This document shows positions 1-10,300 of a stretch of DNA of 23,479 bases, piece after piece. The DNA lies in NCBI GenBank assembly GCA_019693395.1, contig JAAMXP010002154.1, positions 1-23,479 of the forward strand, in the 5' to 3' direction. This DNA is from Ettlia oleoabundans (taxonomy: Eukaryota; Chlorophyta; Chlorophyceae; Chlamydomonadales). A program made the translations under genes and the position numbers. Below the pieces are notes generated by a model that saw only the letters and a list, made by a program, of their open reading frames with translations, ran no database searches and was not told where the DNA came from. Each line of letters begins with the position of its first letter. Positions within the stretch are counted from its first letter, which is position 1.

Positions 1-273
1 GGGGGGTACACCATCAGCAGGAAACAATGATAAACATGACCAGCATGGAGTCTCCGGCAACACTTCGGAAGGACATGGCACAGCAATGTCTCGCGCTCAC
101 GGCGCACAGGGTTTGTTGCGCAAGGCTCTTTCTGTGCGCTGCACGCGATGTCCTGCGTTCTACCCATACGCTTTGGGCCGTGGTGGCACATACTCTGGCG
201 CATAGACACACACCAGTCAACCTTACAAGCCCACTCACTACCCCAGGGGCCCTCCTTGGCCGCCAGCACCCAC

Positions 274-1643
274 CACATCGTCCACCAGGATGTTGAACTC
301 GCTCGCCCGCTTCATCAGGCTCTCCCGCACCGCTGCTGACACCTTGTCACGCTGTACGGCGACGGTGGACGCAGGGAGCATACGTGGAGTGAGCTCACAG
401 AAACGCAAAACATGGGTGCGATGCGCGGAAGGACTGACAGAAGCAGACTTGCGACAAGGTCACACAGGAGATTACCTGACAACAACCGGGCTGCAAGCGA
501 GCGGGCTTGGAGAGCGGCGCCCAGGCAATGCTAAGGTCACTACGGTGTGTCCTGCACTGGCTGCGTTAAGGAGTACAGTGGTGTGGTGCGCTTGCCTGTG
601 TGAGCAGCTGCTCCGCCTGGTACTGCGCCACCACCGCCTTGAGCACTTCATTGCCGATGGAGGGCAGCACGCGCTCATCCCAGTCTGTGCCCAGGTTCTG
701 TAAAAGGGGACATAGGGTGCGGGGCACAAGCAGCCAGAGCAGGGTGAGGGGTGTAGCTACTATTCAGTAGGTGGGGAGTTGGGAGCACAACGCTGAAGCA
801 AGTGGCAGGAAGAATGCATGTAAGCTTGCCATAAGTGGAGTCAACTAGATCGTTTAGATGTGCGCTGGTACATGCAAGCGCTGTGGCGCTGATTTACCCT
901 GAAGATGCGCGGCAGCTGCTCCACGTCCGGCTTGGACAGCACACGCAGCGTGATGTTCACCATCTGTAAATCTGCAGCACCATACAGTGCCAATCAAGCA
1001 GGTCACAGACGTCGGCAACTACCTTCGGTGGCAGTAGATTGGCGCCAGTTTCGCTAGGTCCGGTACTGGAAACTGGTGGAAGCAAAGAGGAAAAAAACTG
1101 GGCAGCGGCCCGTAAATAAGAGATCAAAATGACGCGGCTGAAGCCCCTACATGGCACCTACCCTTGGTTCCAGTGACTGAGGAGATGGAGCGGGGGCGGG
1201 TGCGGATGTCCATAATATTGGGGGTCTGGAACCAAGGCACACGGAAGTGAGTGCCTTCACCGACAGGCTGGTCCAGCACACCTTGAATACGATCGTACAT
1301 TACCGCACGCTCGCCACCATCCACTGCAGGGCAGAGGGCAATGGGATCGTGTCACTTAAGCATTGGCGGCGTGCAGCCGGGTATGTGACGGGAGACAGTG
1401 GAACCGCTGCGCCAACACAAAACGGCCGCTGTGTCCCGCCCAGCTAACCCCCCATGCGTTATCACTGTGCGGAGAAGCTGCCACGGACAGCTGGTTGGGG
1501 TTGGCCGGCCGAGAACCAACACTGCACATGCCTGTGTAGAGAGATGCCTGCACGGCGGAGCCACCGATGCCTAGAATGACCGAGTATCTTGCCACCTTGC
1601 TTAGGAGGTTCGCCAGTGCCGCAGCTGCCTCTTTCTGTGCCAT
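274..1643 (-). CDS. PHB2: Prohibitin-2, 5' part (5 exons, runs off the left edge)
   Basis: This gene encodes the start of a prohibitin, a subunit of the ring-shaped PHB1/PHB2 chaperone complex of the mitochondrial inner membrane. Exons on the minus strand are 1643-1532, 1323-1162, 971-898, 697-596 and 351-274, about 176 of roughly 290 residues. The phases agree across all four joins. Residues seen include [80 protein letters not shown] and FNILVDDV. These are the SPFH/band-7 core with the PHB2-type 'TQRDKVS' turn and 'FNILVDDV' strand. The hydrophobic N-terminal stretch (about residues 18-34) fits the membrane anchor. The start is the first in-frame ATG of the conserved leader [14 protein letters not shown]. 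Introns 1 and 4 appear to use GC donors. The last donor (gtgggt at 273-268) leads into an intron whose next exon I cannot find, so the 3' end lies outside the window. Confidence 0.93.
352..595 (-). other. GC-AG intron 4 of PHB2
   Basis: The exon ends ACA CAG and the next bases are gcaagc, a GC version of the normal donor. The acceptor is gtacag before CGT GAC AAG. The join gives [16 protein letters not shown], as expected in PHB2, in phase 0. Confidence 0.82.
1324..1531 (-). other. GC-AG intron 1 of PHB2
   Basis: The donor reads gcatgt and the acceptor ends ccctgcag. Using it joins phase 1 to phase 1 and rebuilds [12 protein letters not shown], the expected prohibitin sequence. The nearest GT donor (gtgcag, four bases further on) puts exon 2 out of frame. 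Confidence 0.8.
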
Positions 1644-1990
1644 GTCGTCTGCCTGCTAACCCCCTTGCGGTTCTACACGTCCCAGATGATGGGGTAGTTA
1701 ACTAGATCGCTATCAAAGCTAATGGAAAGAGGCCAGCAGGCCACAAGACGGCAGGGGACGCGAAAGAAAGCCACTTCCTGCCACCTAGTCAGGTGAAGAC
1801 CTCTGTAGTACCGATGGCGGCGTAGTAAATTTCTCTGACACCGCGATGCTTATGAAGCAGCCTTAAAGCCACGCGCTTGGCAAAGCCAGTCGCCCACGCA
1901 CTGCCAACCTGAAACAGGCGCCGTTTGGACGTGAAACGCAATCTGTTGTTCCAATAAGCCAAGTGCTGGTGTCGGGCGTGATTTGCAGCG
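1644..1990. promoter_or_regulatory. Shared 5' region of divergent PHB2 and SnRK1-beta genes
   Basis: These 347 bases separate two ATGs that point away from each other, so both 5' UTRs and both promoters must fit here unless non-coding first exons lie elsewhere. I see no clear TATA box and no conserved ORF. Calling it a bidirectional promoter is an inference from gene order. Confidence 0.45.
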
Positions 1991-3945
1991 ATGGTGAGCT
2001 GGGCTACGCCAGCCCTTCTGAGCGGCTGTAGCCTGGGGCTGTGCTGCCCTTGTTTTCGTCATAAAGCCGCACCCGACACACAAAGCACGCCGCTATGTAC
2101 CCCGCAACACGCAGGGCCAGACGCAGGGCAAGGCCCGGGCGCGACATACTGCCGGCCACAGCGCCGACTATGATGAAGCGGTGCACAGCTACAGCCGCGG
2201 CTCGCCGCCCATTCCGGGCTCGCCGCTGACCTACAGCCCGCAGGTTCCCATGGAGCCTATTACCAAGGGGGACGAGTTTGGCCGGGGAGGCTCGGTGTAC
2301 GGGCAGACCGAGTTTGCAGGGTGCGCTGCTTGGGAGTGTGGGCAGACTCAAAGCTGCTACGCTGCTGATGCAATGCAGCAAGCGTCACCAGCCCGCAGTT
2401 CCAGCTGTAGGGTGTTTGGGATCTGCTATGCTTGGTGGCGTGTTTGTCAAATCCCCTGCCTCACATTTTGCTCTCGTGCCTGCTTCCTCCCCCTCCCGGC
2501 TTTCTGCAGGTGGGGTGCGCAGCCTAAGCTCGTGCCCACAGTAATTGTGTGGGCGCATGGGGGTAACCACGTGGAGCTTGAAGGCAGCTTTGACAACTGG
2601 ACGCAGCGCTACACCATGCAGCGCTCCGGCAAGGATTTTACGCTCGTCAAGTTGCTGCCACCGGGGGTGTATCAGGTACGCTTGCTGCCTGCTGCCTTGA
2701 TTTGCGTTTCCAACGGGGGAAAGAGGTGCCTGTGGATCATACTTTAGTGCTGATGCGCGGCTCTCGCATGCCTTTTGCAACATCCAAGCCTTCCTGTACC
2801 ATATACTCATTTCCCTGCCGTGCGCCTCGTGCCCGATGCTGATGCGCGTCTTATGCCGCCCATTGCACTGTCTGCTTGAAGTACAAGTTCATTGTGGATG
2901 GTCAGTGGCGGCATGATCCCAACCTGCCCTCGATGTACGATGATATGGGCAACATCAACAACGTGCTGGAGGTTCAGGTGGGTGTGCATGCATGCATACG
3001 AGGAAACTTGGGAGTGCGCTTGGCACTTGGCATGGTTGTTTGAACCACAACGATGCCCCTACTACCCTTTGAATTGCCGCCTACCTGCAGGAATATGTGC
3101 CAGAAAATCTTGAAAGCTTGGTGGGCTTTGACCCACCACCTTCGCCACCCAGCAGGTGCCTTTGCTGCAGCCTGCTGCCCATTTGTGCACGTGCCTAGTC
3201 GTTCGCCAAGAATGCCATCCGAACCCGCTGCGGTCGGTTGCAGCATCCCCCACTCATTGGATCCAAACTGAACAACCACATCGGTGCTAAGTGGTCTTCC
3301 ATTCATATCCTATCCTACCTTCCGGCATGTTGATCTGCCCACGTATCTACTCCACTCCACTCCACTTGTCGCAGCTACACCAGCCCGCCACCTGCCAGCG
3401 AGGACTTCTTGAAGGAGCCGCCGGTCATGCCGCCTCAGCTGCAGCTGTCGCTTCTCAATGTGCCGCCCGCCATGGACGCCATAGCAGCGCTCCCGCGACC
3501 GCAACATGTTGTGTTGAACCACCTATACCTGCAGCGCATGACCACCAGCACCCACGCTATGGTGGTGGGCACCACGCACCGCTACCGATCGAAATATGTC
3601 ACCACAGTCATGTGAGCGCTGCGCAATGCTGCGCTGTGTTGCTCATGCTGTGTGGGTGCTCCGTGACCGCTGGAACTGGAGTGGATCGTGCAAACCTTGT
3701 CTGCTCCTTCTGCAAGCAAACATGTTGCCTCTAGTTACGGGCAAGTGCCTGCCACTCCCCCTGTGACCCTCACCCTGTTGACCCGGCCTCCTTTCCAACC
3801 CCGCAGGTACAAGCCCAAGAAGCGGGTGCCCCCAGCTGGACAGGCGGCACAGCCAGCCAGCTCAGATGTGAGCATGCACGCTGCGGTGCATACACCGCGT
3901 GCTAGCCAAGGGGGTACCTCGCAAACTAGCCCCATGTTTGGATGA
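1991..3945 (+). CDS. SnRK1 (AMPK-type) beta subunit with CBM48 and C-terminal domains
   Basis: The product is the scaffold and glycan-binding beta subunit of the SnRK1/AMPK energy-sensing kinase, which bridges the catalytic alpha and the gamma subunits. Exons are 1991-1993 (ATG only), 2115-2320, 2510-2675, 2882-2977, 3091-3155, 3375-3611 and 3807-3945, giving 303 residues with consistent phases. The CBM48 domain spans about residues 77-157 and keeps carbohydrate contacts equivalent to mammalian W100, K126, W133 and N150 (here W100, K127, W134, N152; motifs SFDNW, YKFIVDGQWRHDP, NINNVLEV). The C-terminal interaction domain follows from about residue 180 (EPPVMPPQLQ, LPRPQHVVLNHLYLQ, RYRSKYVTTVMYKPKKRV). 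A tail of about 38 residues beyond the usual plant end is unusual. The proposed start gives Met-Gly-Gln, which would allow N-myristoylation as in plant AKIN-beta. The start exon is the least certain part; the acceptor at 2126 would also give Met-Gly. Confidence 0.9.
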
Positions 3946-4235
3946 CCCTATGCTCCTTTCCTTAAGAGGTCTTTCCTGTTCACTTCCCTCTTCCGCTCCT
4001 GTCGCCGCTGCTGGTAGCAACCCAATACTTTTCTGCCAGCCTGCCCCCACCTCCTGACGTGGGTTGGTGTCGCCCGTCACACGTACAACACAGCAGTTCC
4101 TCCCCTTCCCTTATTTTCATTCCGCCTCTTGGGCCCACATTTTTGTCCTTTACGCAATCTTTTCTGCAGCACTTCTTCCTGCACTATCACTTGTAGTAAT
4201 CACCGCTGTGCGTTAGGAGAGCAATTTTGTTGTTG

Positions 4236-4240
4236 TTACA
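4236..4240 (-). terminator. Candidate TGTAA polyadenylation signal, Lon-N gene
   Basis: TTACA on the plus strand reads TGTAA on the minus strand, about 350 bases past the Lon-N stop codon. It lies beyond the plus-strand gene's own signal, implying antisense overlap of the two 3' UTRs. Confidence 0.4.
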
Positions 4241-4264
4241 GGTGGGTTGCTGCCAGGCAACAGC

Positions 4265-4269
4265 TGTAA
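4265..4269 (+). terminator. Candidate TGTAA polyadenylation signal, SnRK1-beta
   Basis: TGTAA lies about 320 bases after the stop codon of the plus-strand gene. TGTAA is the established near-upstream polyadenylation signal in chlorophytes. No transcript end was seen. Confidence 0.45.
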
Positions 4270-4592
4270 AGCGTACACATAGAATTTTTAAAGGGGCAAA
4301 GGGAGCTGAGGCGGTGCAGGCAGCACAGCATCAATTGGCGTACACACTTGTTCCAAAGCATTGCCAGCTGTAGTGAAGGAACGTGATGAAATGCCAGCAA
4401 CTGAGGTAGATGCGCACAAAGACAGAAAAATCACCTGCATCATGCAAATACAGGATGGTGCATCGACACACGCCAACAAGGAGTGGTCTGCACCCACCAA
4501 CCAATGCACTTCCCCACGTATTCGCTCCTGTCGCTGAAGCAGCACGTCGAATTTGCTGCGCAGCCTAATCTACTGGAGTGTTGGACACTGGC

Positions 4593-6992
4593 TCAGTCAG
4601 GGCCCCCAGGAGGCGGTGGGCCGCTGCCACCCGTGGTTTTGAAGGCACTCTGCAGGGCTGCTTGCGCGGACAGGTACTTCACCGTGCCTGCAGTTGCAGA
4701 AAGGCCGAAAGTTTCGAACACACTCAGGCATGATGCTCTCTCAATAATAGAAACATGAAAGCTAGTTGAAACGCAACGGGTGCAACAGATGCAAGCCGCC
4801 CTTGAACACGGCACTCTAGCAGGCAGCCATTGCACCAAAAGGATGCACATGTGTACGGGATGTCAAGATGGCCAATCCCAACACACACTCCTGCACCGAC
4901 CAGCCATCCACCCAGCTGCCACCCACCGCTCAACAGTTCGTGCACCGCCTTGAGCCGCCCAATGGTGGTCTCCTCCTCAAGAAGCGCCTGCTGCTGCAGC
5001 CAGGCACCAGCACAGCACAGGGGCACAAGCCAACATAGTTGACATCATTGTGGCAAGACTGGAAGGCAGAGCACTGGCCTATCCACTGCAAGCTGCAGAG
5101 GAACACACGAGAGAACCACTTGCGGGGTCGGCTGCTGCAGCACATGTAACTTACAAACATGCAACGTTCATCCATTGATCATGAACGCCCCTCAACCAGC
5201 AGCCTGTTCCCGCCCAAGCAGGGCCTTACAAACCATCCTGCCCCACCTGGTAAGGATTGCCGGCAAACAGCGAGGCCACCCAGAAGGAGAGGTCGCCCGG
5301 CGGCAGCTCGCTGAGCTGCTTGGGGTTTGCGATATCCGCAGGCACGCTGGTATCCTTCAGCTTGACAGACAGCGACACCACGTTGCGGAAGAGCTCCCCC
5401 ACCTCACTGGCAAGTTTACGTGCCTGCATATCAAGAGTCAAACATGTCGTAGTGGAAACGAGGTGGATTGGGCTGGGCTGCGCGCCCACCGCTATGCAGC
5501 TTAAGTGGCACCCCAGTTGGGTGAGCAGCCGACAGCCTCTTTAATGTGCACTGCACTCATGTTGCCCACACTCGTCTCTACCGCGCGAAGCAAGCTAGCC
5601 ACGACCACGGACAGCACAAAGCAGCAACAGTATTGCCCCATAGCACGCTCAAGTAAGGGGCAGTACACTATTCTCCCCGCATGGTCTTGGGAGTAGGGCT
5701 GTGGAATCGCTGACAACACAAAAAACTACACTGTGTCCCACCTCTGCTGTGTCTGCTGTGGGATCCTGGTCATCTGGCAGATACTCCACCTCGCAGACCA
5801 GCACAGGCTTCTCCTCAATCACGTTCAGGATCTTAAACCGCTGCCGGCCCACATTGGTCACCAGAATCCGACCTGCGGTATCGAAAGACAGAAGCAACAC
5901 GGATGACGGCGACAACTGCATGACAAGGTGGATTTGCAAGGCCTCCCCAGGGTTTGTGTCCCATGTAAGGTTCTGATGTACATTGCGAGAAAACAAAAGG
6001 TAGAGGCCAAACATGACCGCGAGTGAGGCAGCACTGCTTCATTTGAGGCTGGTGGATGGCCTCACCGTCTTCTAGATTTGCGTGGTCGGTGATCTCAAGC
6101 AGTGTGCCGATGGATGCAAGGCCCTGCACTTGTTTGGGTGAACAGATGGCATGAGGCAATGGCTACCGGCAAAAGATATGGTTATGCATGTGCATCGCAG
6201 CATGCAAAACAACGGATGAGTTGGTAACACAGGTGCAGTGCTGGTAGGATTTGCCAGGCCCGCCCCACCAGTGTTTTTCCCTGGCCTCACATGAGCTGCT
6301 TGCCAGGAGCACTTACAAGAGTGAAAAGGGGCTGCCAATGTGGACCTGGCCTCCTCACCCACCCACCCATGCACCCACCCTCCCACACACCTGCGACTGC
6401 TGGTCGTAGAAAGCCATGCCAAACAGGCGACTGCCGCACCATGGCTTCTCTGTGTTGATCAGACCCTCATCAATGCTGCAAGCAGTTTCGGAGTATGTTG
6501 GTGGAGCAGTGTGGACAGCAGCCGTTCCTGCCTCAGCAGGGGTAGCACACCAACCGCAAGGCGGCGATTGGCGGGCTGGCCAGGCAGCACTCACCCCTTG
6601 GCGCCCGCCATGAGCGTCGAAAACAGCACCCTGTATCGTGCCTCAAAGATCTGCAGCGGCACATCTGCTGCCGGCAGAGCCACGATTCCCAAGGGGAAAA
6701 TGGGCAGCTTCTCCCTGCCAGACTTCAGCGCTGCCGCCACGATGACGTGCCGCCGTCGCTGCCGAGTGGCACACGCCGCTCTGCTGCTGCTGTTCTTGCC
6801 TTGATGCTGCTGCCATGCCATCCGCTGCTGCGGTGATCTGCTACCCGCTCCACAAGACCGCCTGTGTGGTGCAGCTGCAGTGGTGCACGCAGGGGAGACA
6901 CAGCCTGGCCGGCTGGCGGCCTGCGCAACCTGCATTGCTGTAGCTGTGCTCAGGCAGAACTGACCGAAGTGATCTATGGTGGAGACGGACAT
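4593..6992 (-). CDS. Lon N-terminal (substrate-binding) domain protein, probably plastid-targeted
   Basis: This is a stand-alone Lon substrate-binding domain (PUA-like) without the AAA ATPase or protease domains, as in the plant 'LON domain' plastid proteins whose role is poorly known. Minus-strand exons are 6992-6595, 6475-6391, 6123-6066, 5872-5742, 5423-5247, 4993-4927 and 4687-4593, giving 336 residues in consistent phase. Family landmarks are LPIFPLGIVALPAADVPLQI-FEARYRVLF, CGSRLFGM, ASIGTLLEIT, GRILVTNVGRQRFKIL, VLVCEVEYLPDD, GDLSFWVASLF, QQALLEEETTIGRLKAVHEL and TVKYLSAQAALQSAF. About 90 residues rich in Arg, Ser and Ala precede the domain and resemble a plastid transit peptide; targeting is inferred. 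A second in-frame ATG at 6935 would shorten it to 317 residues and is equally possible. It ends in a short Gly/Pro-rich tail. Confidence 0.9.
6355..6387. repeat. C-rich cccac simple-sequence tract in Lon-N intron 2
   Basis: Plus-strand repeats of cccac/acccaccc run up to the exon 2 donor of the minus-strand Lon-N gene. It looks like low-complexity intron sequence with no sign of function. Confidence 0.5.
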
Positions 6993-7363
6993 CCCTGAGC
7001 ACCATGTGGGTTTTCCTGTGCCAGGTAGGCGCAGCGTGAGAGCGCGATCTGTAGCTTAGTATCGCATTACCCTGTGTGTCGGTGCAGGTGTATACCTTGG
7101 TTGAATTGAAAAGGAGTTAAGGAGCAAGTTTGTCCACCCTTACCGCCTTGCGACACACATCGCTACATTTCCTTGCGGGTTGGCCGCTGGCACCTGCTAA
7201 CGCCCAGTGCTTGGCACTATAGTGCGGCGGCAAGAAAAGCCTGTGAGGGCTGTCTGAGGGCTTGTCGGGGCTGATGGCGCTGTTGCTACAGCAGGGGCTT
7301 GCGAGGGCGCCACCTAGCCTCCGCCAGCATTCCGTAGCAGCTAATTCAAATGCGAACTGCCCA
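6993..7363. promoter_or_regulatory. Shared 5' region of divergent Lon-N and NTT genes
   Basis: These 371 bases (428 if Lon-N starts at 6935) separate two divergent genes whose products are both probably plastid proteins. No ORF with family features is visible and no TATA box is obvious. Shared regulation is inference only. Confidence 0.4.
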
Positions 7364-10300
7364 ATGGCGCTGCGTGCAACACGTGCCCTGGGTGAGCCCT
7401 CTGCTCCTGCCGCCGCAAGACCGACTGCCTGACCTCGCAGCGCCTGCAGCGCCAACTTGCAGCCAACACCCCTTGCATTCTGATGCCTGGACCAAAACAT
7501 GTGCATATGCCCACAGTACTTTAGTACCTCAAGCCGCTACTGACAAGCCCTACGCTTGCGCGCACACCTGCAGGTGTGCATAGGTTAGCCTCCCGGCCAG
7601 TGCGGCAGCGGCACCCGTGGCAACGGCAGCAGCCGGCCCGAGCGCAGCAGCAGCCGCAGCATGAGCCACAGCGTGAGACAGAGGACGATGGGCCGTTGGT
7701 GCTTAGCGATAGCGAGCTGGAGGAAGAGCCCGGCACCACCGGTGCCACGACCCGGCGGCGCTCCAACGGCGCCTCAGAGGCAGCATCCTACCAAGGGGGC
7801 AACCCTGCGCCTGGCCCCTTGCAGCGCGTGCTGCAGCTTCCATTGGAAGCGGCTGCCTTGCTGAGCAAGGAGGATGCGCATTATTTGGAAAAGAGGGGCA
7901 GGAGGCGGTGGTGGCGGCGCGCGCAGTTCCCGCGCGTGCCCGGGGAATCAGCAGCGGAGCAGCGGCCACCGCTGCAGATTTGGATCAAGGTGCTGCCGCT
8001 GGGCCTCATCTTCTTCGTGGCTTCCTTCAACCTCACCATCCTGCAGGTGAAATAAGCAACAACCTGTAGGTTCTGCACCCAGGGAGGGTAGGTGCGTGTG
8101 GATGGGTGCTGTGGGTGGAGAAGCATAGGGTTCTTGTGTAGCGGGGCATGCCCGTCGGTTTCTCCTAGTAACGGAATCTGACTCCATTGCAGCAAGGATC
8201 ATGTTACATGCTGGTGTCACAGTCCTTGTACTCTCAGGCTCACACTCTTATACTCATGTCATACTGCACACATTAAGCTTCACATTCGCACGCACACCCA
8301 TGCTCCATCCCACATCTACATGCAGAACTTGAAGGACGCGATCATGGTGACCACAGCGGGTGCCGAGACACTGCCCTTCCTGGCATCCTGCGTGGTGCTG
8401 CCTGCCAGCCTTGGCTTCTTCATGCTCTATGGAAAGATGGTGGAGGTGCTGCCCTCGGTGAGCAGTTGCGCGTGTCCATCATGAAGTATGCTAATCTAGC
8501 TGTATATTTCACCCCCACAACCTGCATTCATAAAGGTTGTTTGCATCCAAAAGCGATAGAAATGTCTGCTGCTCATGCTAGCACAACGTTCAACCTGCAC
8601 TTAATATCATGTCCCCAACCTATCCGTTGCCTGCTAGCTCGACCCCTATAAATATGTCAATAGAATGTGGTCCGGATAGGGGTGTGTTGACATGAGCAGG
8701 CGCTCGCCGAGCAGGCGCACCTCGTCTGCCTGCCGCAGCTTTCCCCACTTGCAGGAAGCCAACAGGCCATCATTCCGCCACTCGCGTAACTATCCAGCCA
8801 CTCATCTATCCGGTGTCCTTCCCATCGTTGCAGAGGACCGTGTTCTACGCTGCCCTCTCGCCGCTGGTGGCTTTCTATGTGTTGTTCACGGCGCTGCTCT
8901 ACCCCATGCACTCCACCCTGCACCTCAACGGATTCTACGCAGCCACAGCCGCCGTGGTGCCCGCCGGCCTGCACGGCCTGCTCAAGGGTGCGTCTTTGTT
9001 GCCCAGGTTGTTGTGGGGCTTGCTTGTGTTGCAGCGCTGTTGCAGAGTTTGCATATCGTGGGAACATGGTTTGGGACCCGCCTGCGGCTGCGATGCATCA
9101 TTTACCTGCCTGCCCGCATGTACATGTATGTGCGTTGCACCTGCGTGTGGCCAGCTGGTCCTTGCCCCCACCTCTTCACACAACCTGCTGTACGCATACC
9201 GCCATACCTCCGTACTGCAGTAATTGAGTACTGGACTTTCTCCCTGTTCTACTGTGCGAGCGAGCTTTGGGGCAGCGTGGTGATCTCCGTCCTGTTCTGG
9301 TCCCTGGCTAACGAGGTCTGCACAATCAGCGAGGCAAAGGTGAGCTACGCAAGCTGGGTAGGTTTGGGTCTGTCTGAAACCGACTGGAGATGGGCAAGTG
9401 CGGGTCATCGCAGGGGGTGAGAAGCTTCAAGTCCACGGTCTGCACTGCCAATCCACACCGATGGGAGCATGAAGGAAGCGTGCAGTTGGTTACACACCAT
9501 TGGCACCGTCAGCTGGTTGATGGGTATTCCCTTCATTCAACTGGGTGCTTTTTACCTATTTATATGTGCAATCCACTTTCCTGCCCCTCTTTCCTTAACT
9601 TTGGCAGACTGTGTACCCGCTGATGGGCATCGCCGCCAACGTGGCGCTGGTGCTTGCTGGCAGCTGGGTGAAGTGGGTGAATGCCAACCTGGTGCCACTG
9701 GCAGGCGGCAGCACGCAGGTGAGCAAGCAAGTTCTCATGCAGTGGTGCGGGCTTGCAGGTGGGGCATGCTGCTGGGAGCAGGCAGCGCAGAGTGCAGCTG
9801 CTGCGGGACGACCGCCTGCTTGTGCAGGCTGGATGATGCCTTGGTTGCAGCAAAGCCGGTCCCTTTGGTTATACTTGCGTCCTATTCAAGTTATAACCTG
9901 TTTTCCGCATACCGGTCGTTGCTCTCACTTGCCTGGTTCCCTGTGTTGCTTGTCTTGCTGCCCCATCCGAGCAGGCCATGCTGAACTACCTCGTGGGCGG
10001 CATTGTGTGCTTGACGGGGGTCATGATGGCAGCCAAATTTGCATTGGACAAGTGAGTGGTGCACATGCAGGCTTGTGGGGATGCAGAACAAAGGCCAGGA
10101 GTCCATGTTGCACTGCAGCTGCAATTGTGCATGCAAGTGTATATCGCTTATGTGGCAAGCAAGGATGACGCCACTGCTATGCTTGCTGTGACTCTTTCCT
10201 CCCCTCTGGTCAGTCATTTCAATACTGCAGTGGCGCAGGCATCGTGCTTGCATCTGCAAAAAGGGATCAACTGTCAGTCCCCTGCTCCCCTGTTGCACTG

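Larger units (their letters stand above)
3946..4592. other. Convergent 3' region between SnRK1-beta and Lon-N genes
   Basis: No conserved ORF is visible here. The stretch holds the 3' UTRs of two genes facing each other. TGTAA-type signals for both strands lie within 35 bases of one another (4236-4240 minus, 4265-4269 plus), so the two transcripts probably overlap. Confidence 0.55.

Noticed and set aside
7350..7391. Upstream ATG at 7350 as the NTT start
   Set aside because: It is in a frame that gives the wrong phase at the first intron and meets a stop soon after the join. The ATG at 7364 fits.
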